A DNA stretch of 15,546 nucleotides from CAZVXI01 sp964631295. GTDB taxonomy: Bacteria; Planctomycetota; Phycisphaerae; Phycisphaerales; SM1A02. The stretch's first letter is position 1. Every line of letters starts with the position of its first letter. The translations under genes and the position numbers were made by a program. Positions 8,591-15,546 of this stretch are shown here, one piece after another. The notes beneath the pieces were generated by a model. It saw only the letters and a program-made list of their open reading frames with translations, had not been told where the DNA came from and made no database searches. Where the stretch lies: assembly GCA_964631295.1 (NCBI GenBank), contig CAZVXI010000066.1:1-15546 (forward strand), written 5' to 3'.

Positions 8591-8600
8591 CAAGCGCTTG
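8591..8600. promoter_or_regulatory. Perfect 10-bp palindrome upstream of clpP
   Basis: CAAGCGCTTG is its own reverse complement. It overlaps a second, one-base-gapped palindrome TTGCG-C-CGCAA (8598-8608). It could be an operator for the clpP promoter. It does not match the CIRCE or CtsR consensus, so the regulator is unknown. Confidence 0.3.
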
Positions 8601-8657
8601 CGCCGCAATCCGCGCAAAGATGAACGAATCGACGCCGCTCTACGCGAATCATCCCAC

Positions 8658-8667
8658 GCCAATTGGC
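8658..8667. promoter_or_regulatory. Second perfect 10-bp palindrome between clpP and the phosphatase gene
   Basis: GCCAATTGGC is a perfect palindrome in the same intergenic stretch, 58 bases from the first one. Protein-binding site is only a possibility; no known motif is recognised. Confidence 0.25.
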
Positions 8668-8697
8668 ACAATGGCGCAGGACTTGCGCGAAAGCCGC

Positions 8698-8719
8698 CTG
8701 CCAAGATAACAGATGGCAG
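8698..8719 (-). terminator. Small hairpin directly after the phosphatase stop codon
   Basis: CTGCCA and TGGCAG are inverted repeats with a 10-base loop, starting right after the reverse-strand stop at 8720-8722. No T-run follows, so a factor-independent terminator is weakly supported. Confidence 0.25.
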
Positions 8720-10375
8720 TCACGGCTCGAAACGCACCGAGGCGATCGTCGTATCGTCACCGAACTGTGTCTGACCAGCATGGGCTTCGACTGCAGCGAT
8801 CACCTGAGCCACATCCTGTGTTTCATCAGGCGATTGCTTCACAAGCTGGTCAACTCGCTCGCTGCCGAACTCTTCGCCCTCCGGCGACGACTGCTCATTG
8901 ATGCCATCGCTGTAGAGGATGATGCGATCGCCTGGCGACAGTTGCACCGTCTCGGATGTGTAATCGAAGTGGTCGATTCCCAGCGGGATGCCGCCCGCGC
9001 GCTCGGTTGAATAGGTGCGCACGGAGCCGTCGACGGCGGGTTCACCAAATCGCTGTATCCAGTGGCCGTGCCCCGCATCGACATACTCAAGTCGCCCGTC
9101 CGGATGGAAGATGCCAAGCCAGAGCGACACGAACGAACCGGCCGCCGATCGCGCGCAGATGTATTCGTTGACTTTTTTCACTGCCGCGACCGGGTCGGGG
9201 TGGGTGGCCAGCGCAGCATTGAGATGAGACTGCGTGGCGACCATGAGGATGGCAGCGCCGACACCTTCGCCCGAGACATCACCAATGCTCACCGCCACCG
9301 ACGCATCGTCCAGCGTGAGAATCTCGAAGAGGTCGCCAGCGACGAATCGGCCGGGCCTGTTCGCAAGCGCGTAATGCAGCGGGCCGACCGAGCCGTGGAA
9401 GGCAGGCATGATCAGTTGCTGCGCCTGGCGAGCAGCACCGAGTTCGGTCTCCAGTTGTGTCGCCCGGCGCTGGAGGTCGATGCGCTTGAGCGAGTTGAAC
9501 GCGAGCGCGCCCATTCGCGCCAAAGCCTGGCAGAAGCCTGCCGCATCCGGCGCGATGTCCGACTCGCTCTCGCGCGAATCAAGGTACAAAAACGCCTGCA
9601 CCGCATCACCGCTCATGATCGGCACGCACAACGCTTCGGTGATGCGCAGCGACACAATGCTCTGGCCGGTGATGTTGACATTGCTGTCATCGCTGGACAG
9701 GCGGACGGTCTCTCCGCGGGCTGCAGCCCGAACGAGCGAGCGGCTGAAGGTCGCATCATCAACCGGCGCATCATCGGCGCTCTGCCAGGCGAGCACTTCG
9801 ACGTTCTCCTCGGAACCGACCGCGCGCAACAGCGCCGCGCGGGGGAAGCCAGTTCCAGCAATCGACGCCCGCAGCAGCAACTCGCTGAGTTGGTCTTCAC
9901 CCCTTGCATTGTGAATCTCCGATGCGCTGTCCAGCAGCAGGTTGAGCCGGTGCTGAGCGAGGCGCGAGAGTTCATCCTCATGAACGCGTTCAACACGCTG
10001 GCGCGAAGAGTTGTCAGCATCAATCGTGCTCGTCACCACAACCTGTTGCTCGCCGATCAACACCCGCAGCATCCACGGGCCGATCCGGATCGTGTCTTCG
10101 TTCTCAAGGGTGGTCGCCTGGTTCGCCTCCAGTTGAGTCGTATTGAGATACGTTCCGTGGCGGGAGCCGAGATCGGTGATGAGCCACCGGCCGTTCCGAG
10201 CGTGAATACTTCCATGCCGGCGCGACACCGTGGCATCAGGCAGTTCCACCGAACACTCCGCCGACCGACCAAGAATCGCCTGCTGCGATGGTTTGATGGC
10301 AATCGGCTCGAGTGGCGGCCCGCTCATTGGCAAAAGGCGCATCGGTTCAATGTTGGCGGTGGTTTCGATTGACAT
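8720..10375 (-). CDS. FHA-GAF-PP2C (SpoIIE/RsbU-type) Ser/Thr phosphatase
   Basis: Taken from the ATG at 10375 the protein has 551 residues; a GTG at 10447 would add 24 residues that are not part of a recognisable domain. An FHA domain lies at about 23-100, with GR (36-37), SRRH (51-54) and 'SRHGTYLN' (71-78), where His replaces the first Asn of the usual NGT. A GAF domain (about 133-292) and a short helical linker follow, then a SpoIIE-type PP2C domain from about 325. Its expected metal ligands are present: Asp348 in 'AGDLFE', Asp366 in 'GDVSGEG', Asp490 in 'YSDGINEQ' and Asp541 in 'GDDTT'. Such enzymes usually dephosphorylate anti-sigma-antagonist (STAS) proteins in partner switching, but no STAS or anti-sigma gene is nearby, so the target is unknown. 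It lies upstream of the clpP pair on the same strand. Confidence 0.88.
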   Translation of the reverse strand: MSIETTANIEPMRLLPMSGPPLEPIAIKPSQQAILGRSAECSVELPDATVSRRHGSIHARNGRWLITDLGSRHGTYLNTTQLEANQATTLENEDTIRIGPWMLRVLIGEQQVVVTSTIDADNSSRQRVERVHEDELSRLAQHRLNLLLDSASEIHNARGEDQLSELLLRASIAGTGFPRAALLRAVGSEENVEVLAWQSADDAPVDDATFSRSLVRAAARGETVRLSSDDSNVNITGQSIVSLRITEALCVPIMSGDAVQAFLYLDSRESESDIAPDAAGFCQALARMGALAFNSLKRIDLQRRATQLETELGAARQAQQLIMPAFHGSVGPLHYALANRPGRFVAGDLFEILTLDDASVAVSIGDVSGEGVGAAILMVATQSHLNAALATHPDPVAAVKKVNEYICARSAAGSFVSLWLGIFHPDGRLEYVDAGHGHWIQRFGEPAVDGSVRTYSTERAGGIPLGIDHFDYTSETVQLSPGDRIILYSDGINEQSSPEGEEFGSERVDQLVKQSPDETQDVAQVIAAVEAHAGQTQFGDDTTIASVRFEP

Positions 10376-10385
10376 GGCCGTGGGC

Positions 10386-10391
10386 AGTGTA
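10386..10391 (-). promoter_or_regulatory. Possible -10 box of the FHA-PP2C phosphatase gene
   Basis: Reverse-strand TACACT ends 10 bases before the ATG at 10375 and would give a leader of about 4 bases. No Shine-Dalgarno or -35 box is seen. It shares the divergent intergenic region with the lipoprotein promoter at 10466-10471. Confidence 0.35.
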
Positions 10392-10465
10392 GTGCAGATG
10401 GCCGCGCTGGCGGCAGCGCAAAGGGACTCAGCCGGACCGGGCAACACGCGAAGTCAGTGATCGCC

Positions 10466-10471
10466 TAGCAT
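10466..10471 (+). promoter_or_regulatory. Possible -10 box giving a leaderless lipoprotein transcript
   Basis: TAGCAT ends exactly 6 bases before the GTG at 10478, so transcription would be expected to start on the start codon. No ribosome site is present upstream. Confidence 0.35.
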
Positions 10472-10477
10472 GCAGAT

Positions 10478-11155
10478 GTGTTTCCGCTGATGGATCATCC
10501 AACCCGAAGCTGCGCAGCTGCGCTGGCGATGCTCATGGCAGCCCTGTTCGCAATCAGCGGCTGCTCCGGTGATGCCATTCGCGCGGAGAACGACCGCCTG
10601 CGCGAAGAAGTGCAGCGGCTGGAGGATGAACTGGCCAGCGCCGACGGCCGCGTGGCGGAACTCACGCAGCAGCTTGGTCGGATGGCGCGGGAGGCTCGCA
10701 CGGGTGAGGCCGCCGCCGAGGCGCTCATTGATATCGCGGGTGCCGAACCGTTCCTTGCAGCGATCACGATCGGCCGGTTGAGCCATGCCGTGGATGAGGA
10801 TATGGACGGATTTGCGGATCGGCTGGTGTTGTATGTGCACCCGGAAGATGGACGCGGGCGATTTCTGCAGATGGTTGGCTCGATCGAGGTCGTGATTGTT
10901 GCGATCGATGCGGAGGGGCCGTACACGCTCGGGCGGAAATCACTTGATCCGCTGGCCGTGCGTGATGCGTATCGCAGCAGTTTCATGGGTACCCACTACT
11001 CGGCGGAAGTGGCCGTCTCGCCGCGGAATCGCGACGAGGTGTGCCAGGCGGTGGTGCTGTTTACCGACGGTCGCAGTGGTGAACAGTTCCGTGCGGAGCG
11101 ACAGGTGCGGCTGGATACCCCTCGACCGGCCGAATCGCCGGAAGATGCCGATTGA
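10478..11155 (+). CDS. Putative coiled-coil lipoprotein of unknown function
   Basis: The 225-residue protein starts at GTG 10478; an ATG at 10490 is the alternative. It begins with a hydrophobic signal segment ending in a lipobox, 'AISGC' (Cys29), so it should be lipid-anchored on the membrane. A charged heptad-patterned stretch follows at about residues 35-75 ('RLREEVQRLEDELASADG'), predicting a coiled coil. The C-terminal 140 residues look like a compact beta-rich domain ('ADRLVLYVHPED', 'MVGSIEVVIVAID'). I do not recognise a named family, though this layout recurs in my general picture of planctomycete proteins. It is transcribed divergently from the phosphatase gene, with 102 bases between starts. 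A second lipoprotein gene follows 20 bases downstream. Confidence 0.75.
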   Translation: MFPLMDHPTRSCAAALAMLMAALFAISGCSGDAIRAENDRLREEVQRLEDELASADGRVAELTQQLGRMAREARTGEAAAEALIDIAGAEPFLAAITIGRLSHAVDEDMDGFADRLVLYVHPEDGRGRFLQMVGSIEVVIVAIDAEGPYTLGRKSLDPLAVRDAYRSSFMGTHYSAEVAVSPRNRDEVCQAVVLFTDGRSGEQFRAERQVRLDTPRPAESPEDAD

Positions 11156-11160
11156 TCCGA

Positions 11161-11166
11161 TATACT
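11161..11166 (+). promoter_or_regulatory. Possible -10 box of the small lipoprotein gene
   Basis: TATACT, the best -10 match in the window, ends 9 bases before the ATG at 11176 and begins 5 bases after the preceding stop codon. It would give a leader of about 3 bases. No -35 box is evident. Confidence 0.4.
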
Positions 11167-11175
11167 CTGCAAGCG

Positions 11176-11445
11176 ATGCAGCAGACAACCGAAGCAATCC
11201 CGATGGCCAGCCGAGTTCACGAGCAAACGCGCCGATTTTCTCGTCTTGTCCGGGCGGGTTCGGTGATCATCGCTCTCGGATTTGTCGCCGGCGGATGTCA
11301 GCGGACGCTGTTCAAGTCGTCAGACAATCGAACGCAGTTCGACACAACGGACCAGATGCGTCGCCGCAATGTGCCGCTCGTCGAGCCCGATGAGTTCGGC
11401 AATCCCCAGCCGGCGCTGCGTGCCCGGCTTGGTCGTCGCAACTGA
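11176..11445 (+). CDS. Small putative lipoprotein of unknown function
   Basis: The 89-residue protein has a basic N-terminal region, a hydrophobic stretch 'SVIIALGFVAGGC' and a lipobox Cys41. The mature part is only about 49 residues, rich in Arg, Gln and Asp, ending 'PALRARLGRRN'. The start is uncertain: ATG at 11176, ATG at 11203 (80 residues) and an upstream TTG at 11152 are all in frame, and none has a Shine-Dalgarno. I favour 11176 because of the TATACT hexamer upstream. The gene follows the coiled-coil lipoprotein by 20 bases on the same strand and may be partly co-transcribed. No family is recognised; a cell-envelope location is the only supportable inference. Confidence 0.6.
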   Translation: MQQTTEAIPMASRVHEQTRRFSRLVRAGSVIIALGFVAGGCQRTLFKSSDNRTQFDTTDQMRRRNVPLVEPDEFGNPQPALRARLGRRN

Positions 11446-11464
11446 TTGCGTGCGTTTTCACGAG

Positions 11465-11543
11465 CGTCCGATAGGTGCCCGGTGCAGGTCACGGGTGTAA
11501 ATCCTTACATTGGTCAAGGTTTCCGTGGTGGCTCGTCCGATAG
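11465..11543. repeat. 10-bp direct repeat in the amidase upstream region
   Basis: CGTCCGATAG occurs at 11465-11474 and again at 11534-11543, 69 bases apart. A further GATAGT at 11548-11553 follows the GATAGT at 11539-11544 with a 9-base period. The gene-free stretch is only 143 bases, so this is unlikely to be random. It may be a set of regulator-binding sites for the amidase gene. Confidence 0.45.
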
Positions 11544-11588
11544 TTTGGATAGTCACGCACTGACATCCATTCGAATAAAGAGAAGACT

Positions 11589-12260
11589 GTGCCGAGTCAA
11601 GGAAAGACACAAAGGCGGTCACGACGACCGAGCCGACGCACCCAGATGGTGTGGGTGAGTTTTGTTGCCGCGATGACGCTGGTGATGGGAGCATTCAGTT
11701 TCCAGGGTGGCAGCCGAGGCGGCTTCCTCGCGACGAACCTCCAGACGCTTGAGAAGCGCTCGTCGGCCGACGCGGCGGGCAAGAGCCGCGTTTTCCAGAT
11801 TGATGCGCCCCTGCATGAGTGGTCGGGCATCGTCATCCACCACCTCGGCGAGCCAGCAGGTGATCCACAATCTGTGCACAGGCAGCATGTCGCGTGGGGT
11901 TATCAGGGCCTTGGCTACCACTTCCTGATCGGCAACGGCAATGGCTTCGGCGATGGCGTCGTCCACGCCGGGTATCGCTGGCTGGAGCAGTTGCCCGGTG
12001 CCCATGTCGCCGGGAAGGCCGGTGCGGAGCACAATGCCAACTCAATTGGCATCTGTTTGATCGGAAACGGCGATCGTCGGACCTTCACGGATCGGCAGAT
12101 CGACATGTTGTTCACGCTCGTTGAACAACTGCGTGTGGAGCTGGCAATTCCTGCCGATCGGGTGTATCTGCACCGGGATTTATCCGATGGAACGACCAGC
12201 CCAGGGTCGTTTTTCCCGGCTGCGAGAATGCGGGAACACCTGCGCACGTTGTCGCGTTGA
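11589..12260 (+). CDS. PGRP/amidase_2-type peptidoglycan-binding or amidase protein
   Basis: The 223-residue protein starts at GTG 11589; an ATG at 11646 is possible. After an Arg-rich start and a hydrophobic signal or anchor segment (about 20-38), the rest matches the N-acetylmuramoyl-L-alanine amidase / peptidoglycan-recognition fold. It has 'IVIHHLG' (His84), 'GLGYHFLIGNG', 'NSIGICLIGNGD' and 'YLHRDLSDGTTSPG' (His195). In active members the zinc is held by two His and a Cys (or Asp) in the final 'xCPG' motif; here that position is Ser204 (AGC, 12198-12200). In animal PGRPs, Cys-to-Ser at this position marks proteins that bind but do not cleave peptidoglycan. The protein is therefore either a cell-wall binder or uses a different ligand. 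It likely acts in the periplasm or at the membrane. Confidence 0.85.
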   Translation: MPSQGKTQRRSRRPSRRTQMVWVSFVAAMTLVMGAFSFQGGSRGGFLATNLQTLEKRSSADAAGKSRVFQIDAPLHEWSGIVIHHLGEPAGDPQSVHRQHVAWGYQGLGYHFLIGNGNGFGDGVVHAGYRWLEQLPGAHVAGKAGAEHNANSIGICLIGNGDRRTFTDRQIDMLFTLVEQLRVELAIPADRVYLHRDLSDGTTSPGSFFPAARMREHLRTLSR

Positions 12261-12350
12261 TCCCAAAGACGCCTGCGACTACGCTTGGCCCCTTCTGCTG
12301 CGGAATCTCATTCCCATGGCGGAAACGCAACCGAAGCGGCGTCGTCGCCG

Positions 12351-12356
12351 TATTGT
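12351..12356 (+). promoter_or_regulatory. Possible -10 box giving a leaderless kinase transcript
   Basis: TATTGT ends exactly 6 bases before the ATG at 12363, placing the expected transcription start on that ATG. No Shine-Dalgarno is present for this or the later in-frame ATGs. Confidence 0.35.
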
Positions 12357-12362
12357 GGATCA

Positions 12363-13298
<936 letters not shown>

Positions 13299-13307
13299 TC
13301 GCCTGAC

Positions 13308-13320
13308 AGTGCTTTGCACT
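13308..13320 (+). terminator. Short hairpin after the kinase gene
   Basis: AGTGC-TTT-GCACT begins 10 bases after the kinase stop. The stem is only 5 bp with no T-run after it, so terminator function is weakly supported. Confidence 0.2.
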
Positions 13321-13342
13321 TGGCGTCCGCAGGAACCCGTGC

Positions 13343-13348
13343 TACGTT
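13343..13348 (+). promoter_or_regulatory. Possible -10 box giving a leaderless kelch-protein transcript
   Basis: TACGTT ends exactly 6 bases before the ATG at 13355. No Shine-Dalgarno is visible. The match is TANNNT only. Confidence 0.3.
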
Positions 13349-13354
13349 CGGTGC

Positions 13355-14752
13355 ATGCGAACGCCGCTCCAGATGTTGTTGGTCGCGTGCTTGTGGGTGT
13401 GCTCAGGGTGTGCGACGTCGGTTCAGGCGGATGTGTCCGCTGACGTTTCGATTGCTGCAACCGCAAGCGACGAGCAGCCGCGGATACTGCATCGCGCCAG
13501 TCTGCTTGCAGATGGTCGCGTCATGGTCACCGGCGGGCTTGGCCTGACGCTGATTCCGCCATCGTTGTTCTCGCGTGACGAAGTGGCATTCTTCGACCCG
13601 GTGATGGAGCAGTTCACCGATGAGTTCACGCCCGGCAACGGCAACCCGCCAACGACGCCGCTGCTGAACACTGCCCGCTCAGGTCACACGCAAACGACGC
13701 TTGACGATGGACGTGTCCTGATCACCGGCGGGCGCATCAACGCAACGGGGACGAGCGATGGCACGCGAACGAGTTCCGTTGAGATATTCGATCCGATGAC
13801 AGGGCAGTTCACCGTTGCAGACTCGATGACCCATGCGCGCTCCGCGCACACCGCGACAATGCTCGCTGACGGTCGCGTCTTGATAGCAGGCGGCGATGCA
13901 GCGGGAACCTGGCAACTGTTCGATCCTGCAACAGATCAATGGAGCAGTGCGTTCGAACTCGAACACACACGCAGCGCTCATGCTGCCGTTCTGCTGCCAT
14001 CGGCAGGTGCACGCGGTACAGCGGGTGAACGCGTGTTACTCATTGCCGGTGCAGGCAGCGGGCCTGCAACGCTGGAAGTCATCGACGTTGATGCGCAATC
14101 GAGCAGTCTGCTCACATCCACGCTGGCGGAAGGTCTGGATGATGTCGCAGCAGTGCGCGTGCCGGATGGCAGGACGATTCTCATCGGCGGGCAGCGCGTT
14201 GCCACCGGAGATACAACCGATGCCTGCTACTGGATTGACATTGATGCGGACACGATTACCGAAGCGCCCGCAGCACCCGACCGGCCGGGCGGCATCGCGG
14301 ATCACAGCGCGATCGGCCTTGGGCGGTTCATCGTCGTCCTCGGCGGTGAACAGCAACTTGACAGCGAAGATACGGAACTCGATTACCTTGCCATCTTCGA
14401 TGCGCACGCCAATGCGTGGGTGTACTCCGGTGTGATGAACGCTCCGCACGACGATGCGCCTGCAATGCTGCTCAACGATGGGCGCATCCTTGTGATTGGT
14501 GGCGGCGTGCCGTTCCTCGGGCAGGAACTGCCGACGGCAGCGTGTGAGCTCATCTTGGTTTCGTGCAACGCGGATGGAGACTTGACGGCAGATTGCAGCG
14601 TCGGCCTCGCCGATTTGCTGGCGGTGCTCAGCAGTTGGGGATGCACCGGCACTCCTGCACGCAGCGGTTGCTCATGCAGCGCGGATGCCTCCGGTGATTG
14701 CACCGTGGGGCTGGCAGACCTTCTCATCGTGCTCTCCAACTGGGGTGCGTGA
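13355..14752 (+). CDS. Exported kelch-type beta-propeller with two dockerin-like C-terminal repeats
   Basis: The 465-residue protein has a signal peptide (1 to about 19-26). It could be a lipoprotein ('CSGC', Cys19, with an unusual Cys at -3) or be cut after 'SVQA'. Seven kelch-like strand motifs follow: GRVMVTGG, GRVLITGG, GRVLIAGG, ERVLLIAG, GRTILIGG, RFIVVLGG and GRILVIGG. This fits a seven-bladed propeller of the galactose-oxidase/kelch type. No catalytic residues can be assigned. The last 62 residues hold two Asp- and Cys-bearing repeats, 'DCSVGLADLLAVLSSWG' and 'DCTVGLADLLIVLSNWG' (starting near Cys404 and Cys441). They resemble the calcium-binding dockerin-like tails common on secreted planctomycete proteins. 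A surface or extracellular role in carbohydrate or protein binding is likely but unproven. The following gene is also for an exported repeat protein. Confidence 0.85.
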   Translation: MRTPLQMLLVACLWVCSGCATSVQADVSADVSIAATASDEQPRILHRASLLADGRVMVTGGLGLTLIPPSLFSRDEVAFFDPVMEQFTDEFTPGNGNPPTTPLLNTARSGHTQTTLDDGRVLITGGRINATGTSDGTRTSSVEIFDPMTGQFTVADSMTHARSAHTATMLADGRVLIAGGDAAGTWQLFDPATDQWSSAFELEHTRSAHAAVLLPSAGARGTAGERVLLIAGAGSGPATLEVIDVDAQSSSLLTSTLAEGLDDVAAVRVPDGRTILIGGQRVATGDTTDACYWIDIDADTITEAPAAPDRPGGIADHSAIGLGRFIVVLGGEQQLDSEDTELDYLAIFDAHANAWVYSGVMNAPHDDAPAMLLNDGRILVIGGGVPFLGQELPTAACELILVSCNADGDLTADCSVGLADLLAVLSSWGCTGTPARSGCSCSADASGDCTVGLADLLIVLSNWGA

Positions 14753-14799
14753 GGCAGCCGGGACAGCGAAATCAACGTTTTTGCACACAAAGTGAGGGC

Positions 14800-14818
14800 A
14801 CGAGCACGGTTCGCTCGT
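14800..14818 (+). terminator. Possible terminator hairpin after the kelch gene
   Basis: ACGAGC (14800-14805) and GCTCGT (14813-14818) form a 6-bp stem with a 7-base loop, about 48 bases after the kelch stop. Only a mixed 'acatttc' follows, so confidence is low. Confidence 0.3.
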
Positions 14819-14867
14819 ACATTTCTCATGAGGTCGCGTCGCGGCCGAGGAGAAGGTGCGAACACCC

Positions 14868-15546
14868 GTGAGCAGATATCGGACAGTGTACTGCTGCCTC
14901 GTGGCATCGGTTGTCAGTATCGGCCAGATGCTGGCAAGTGGTCGGCCCGTCGATCCGCCGCTGCGCGATTCGAGTATTTTCGAGCAACCCCGCACAGGTC
15001 CGCAAGGTGTATCGCGCTTGCAACACGCGTCGACCGTGCGCGAAGGACGAGGCAAGATCCTTGATGGTCCGCAGGACGACTTCACCCGGCCGGCGACTCG
15101 CAAGCGCAATCTGCCGACTCGCACGTCCTCGCGCGCACGCGGCAGCGGAGACACATGGTTTGTCAACGCATCGCTTGGCAGTGGTCTGAACGATGGCACA
15201 TCCTGGGCTGATGCATTCCAGGGAACGATGGGCTTGCAGGCAGCGCTCGGCGCAGCTCAGGCTGGGGATGCTGTGTGGATTGCAGCGGGGACGTACCTTC
15301 CAGACGATGCGGGTGATCGCGATGCATCCTTCGTGATACCCGATGGCGTTTCGATCTACGGCGGATTCGCTGGTGGGGAGATGAACCTCGCGGACCGTGA
15401 CCCTGCCCTTCACGAAGTCGTGCTTTCCGGCGATCTGCTCGGCGACGATGGTCCGGACTTCGCCAACATCGCAGACAATGCGAGCCGAGTTGTCGAAGCG
15501 GCTGGTGTCACAACCGCAACCATCATCGACAGAGTGACGATCGCGT
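14868..15546 (+). CDS. Secreted parallel beta-helix protein, 3' end outside window
   Basis: The frame is open from the TGA at 14829-14831 to the window end. The start chosen is GTG 14868, 11 bases after AGAAGG (14851-14856). It yields a basic n-region, a hydrophobic core and a cleavage-like site 'MLASG', i.e. a signal peptide. The ATG at 14928 would destroy it. A basic, Arg/Ser/Thr-rich linker covers about residues 25-95. From residue 96 the sequence reads 'TWFVNASLGSGLNDGTSWAD', then 'AAQAGDAVWIAAGTYLPD', 'VSIYGGFAGGE' and 'LSGDLLGDDGPDFAN'. This is the typical opening of right-handed parallel beta-helix (pectate-lyase-fold) proteins of planctomycetes and related bacteria. At least 226 residues are visible and more are expected. 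The function is likely extracellular; polysaccharide binding or cleavage cannot be confirmed. Confidence 0.8.
   Translation, partial: MSRYRTVYCCLVASVVSIGQMLASGRPVDPPLRDSSIFEQPRTGPQGVSRLQHASTVREGRGKILDGPQDDFTRPATRKRNLPTRTSSRARGSGDTWFVNASLGSGLNDGTSWADAFQGTMGLQAALGAAQAGDAVWIAAGTYLPDDAGDRDASFVIPDGVSIYGGFAGGEMNLADRDPALHEVVLSGDLLGDDGPDFANIADNASRVVEAAGVTTATIIDRVTIA

Noticed and set aside
9062..10372. 436-residue open frame antisense to the FHA-PP2C gene
   Set aside because: It mirrors a well-supported coding gene, is rich in Arg, His and Gln with no recognisable domain, and has no ribosome site. Long antisense frames are expected in high-GC genes.
10401..10414. GCCGC/GCGGC inverted repeat in the divergent promoter region
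   Set aside because: A 5-bp GC stem is expected by chance in such GC-rich DNA and nothing else supports it.
11461..11520. tRNA-like stretch ('GGTGTAAATCC') after the small lipoprotein gene
   Set aside because: The T-arm resemblance is superficial; no acceptor stem, D-arm or anticodon arm can be folded around it.
14672..15413. Reverse frames across the kelch tail and beta-helix start
   Set aside because: The forward strand encodes dockerin-like repeats and a signal peptide plus beta-helix there. The reverse frames have no recognisable features.

Overview
The window looks like a high-GC chromosomal segment of a planctomycete, most likely class Phycisphaerae (order Phycisphaerales). This is inferred from gene content, not from a marker gene. 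The clues are signalling proteins that join FHA, GAF and output domains, two unlike ClpP genes in tandem, a small soluble Ser/Thr kinase, and secreted proteins with paired dockerin-like VGLADLL...WG tails or a 'LNDGTSWADAF' beta-helix start. Ten Ns at 979-988 show this is a scaffolded, probably metagenomic or draft, assembly.

Region 1 (1-5336, + strand) is a two-gene DNA-break-processing operon. An AddB-like PD-(D/E)XK nuclease, cut off by the window's left edge, overlaps by ATGA an AddA-like UvrD helicase-nuclease.

Region 2 (5418-10375) is a symmetrical block. A forward FHA-GAF-histidine kinase converges on a reverse-strand series made of an FHA-GAF-PP2C/SpoIIE phosphatase and two ClpP genes. 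The downstream ClpP has Asn where the catalytic Asp should be. The upstream one has a full Ser-His-Asp triad but an atypical N-terminus.

Region 3 (10478-13298, + strand) has a coiled-coil lipoprotein, a small lipoprotein, a PGRP/amidase_2-type cell-wall protein with Ser at the usual Cys zinc-ligand position, and a soluble Ser/Thr kinase with HAD in place of HRD.

Region 4 (13355-15546, + strand) holds surface or secreted proteins: a seven-motif kelch-type propeller with two dockerin-like repeats, and the start of a parallel beta-helix protein that runs off the window.

There is no mobile element, CRISPR array, rRNA or tRNA, and no gene-free stretch over 300 bases. Several genes lack a Shine-Dalgarno sequence but have a TANNNT hexamer 6-10 bases before the start, which suggests leaderless or nearly leaderless transcripts. 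No obviously new multi-gene system is visible. The best leads are the degenerate-triad ClpP pair, the mirrored FHA kinase/phosphatase pair around it, the Ser-substituted amidase, and the leaderless-start pattern.
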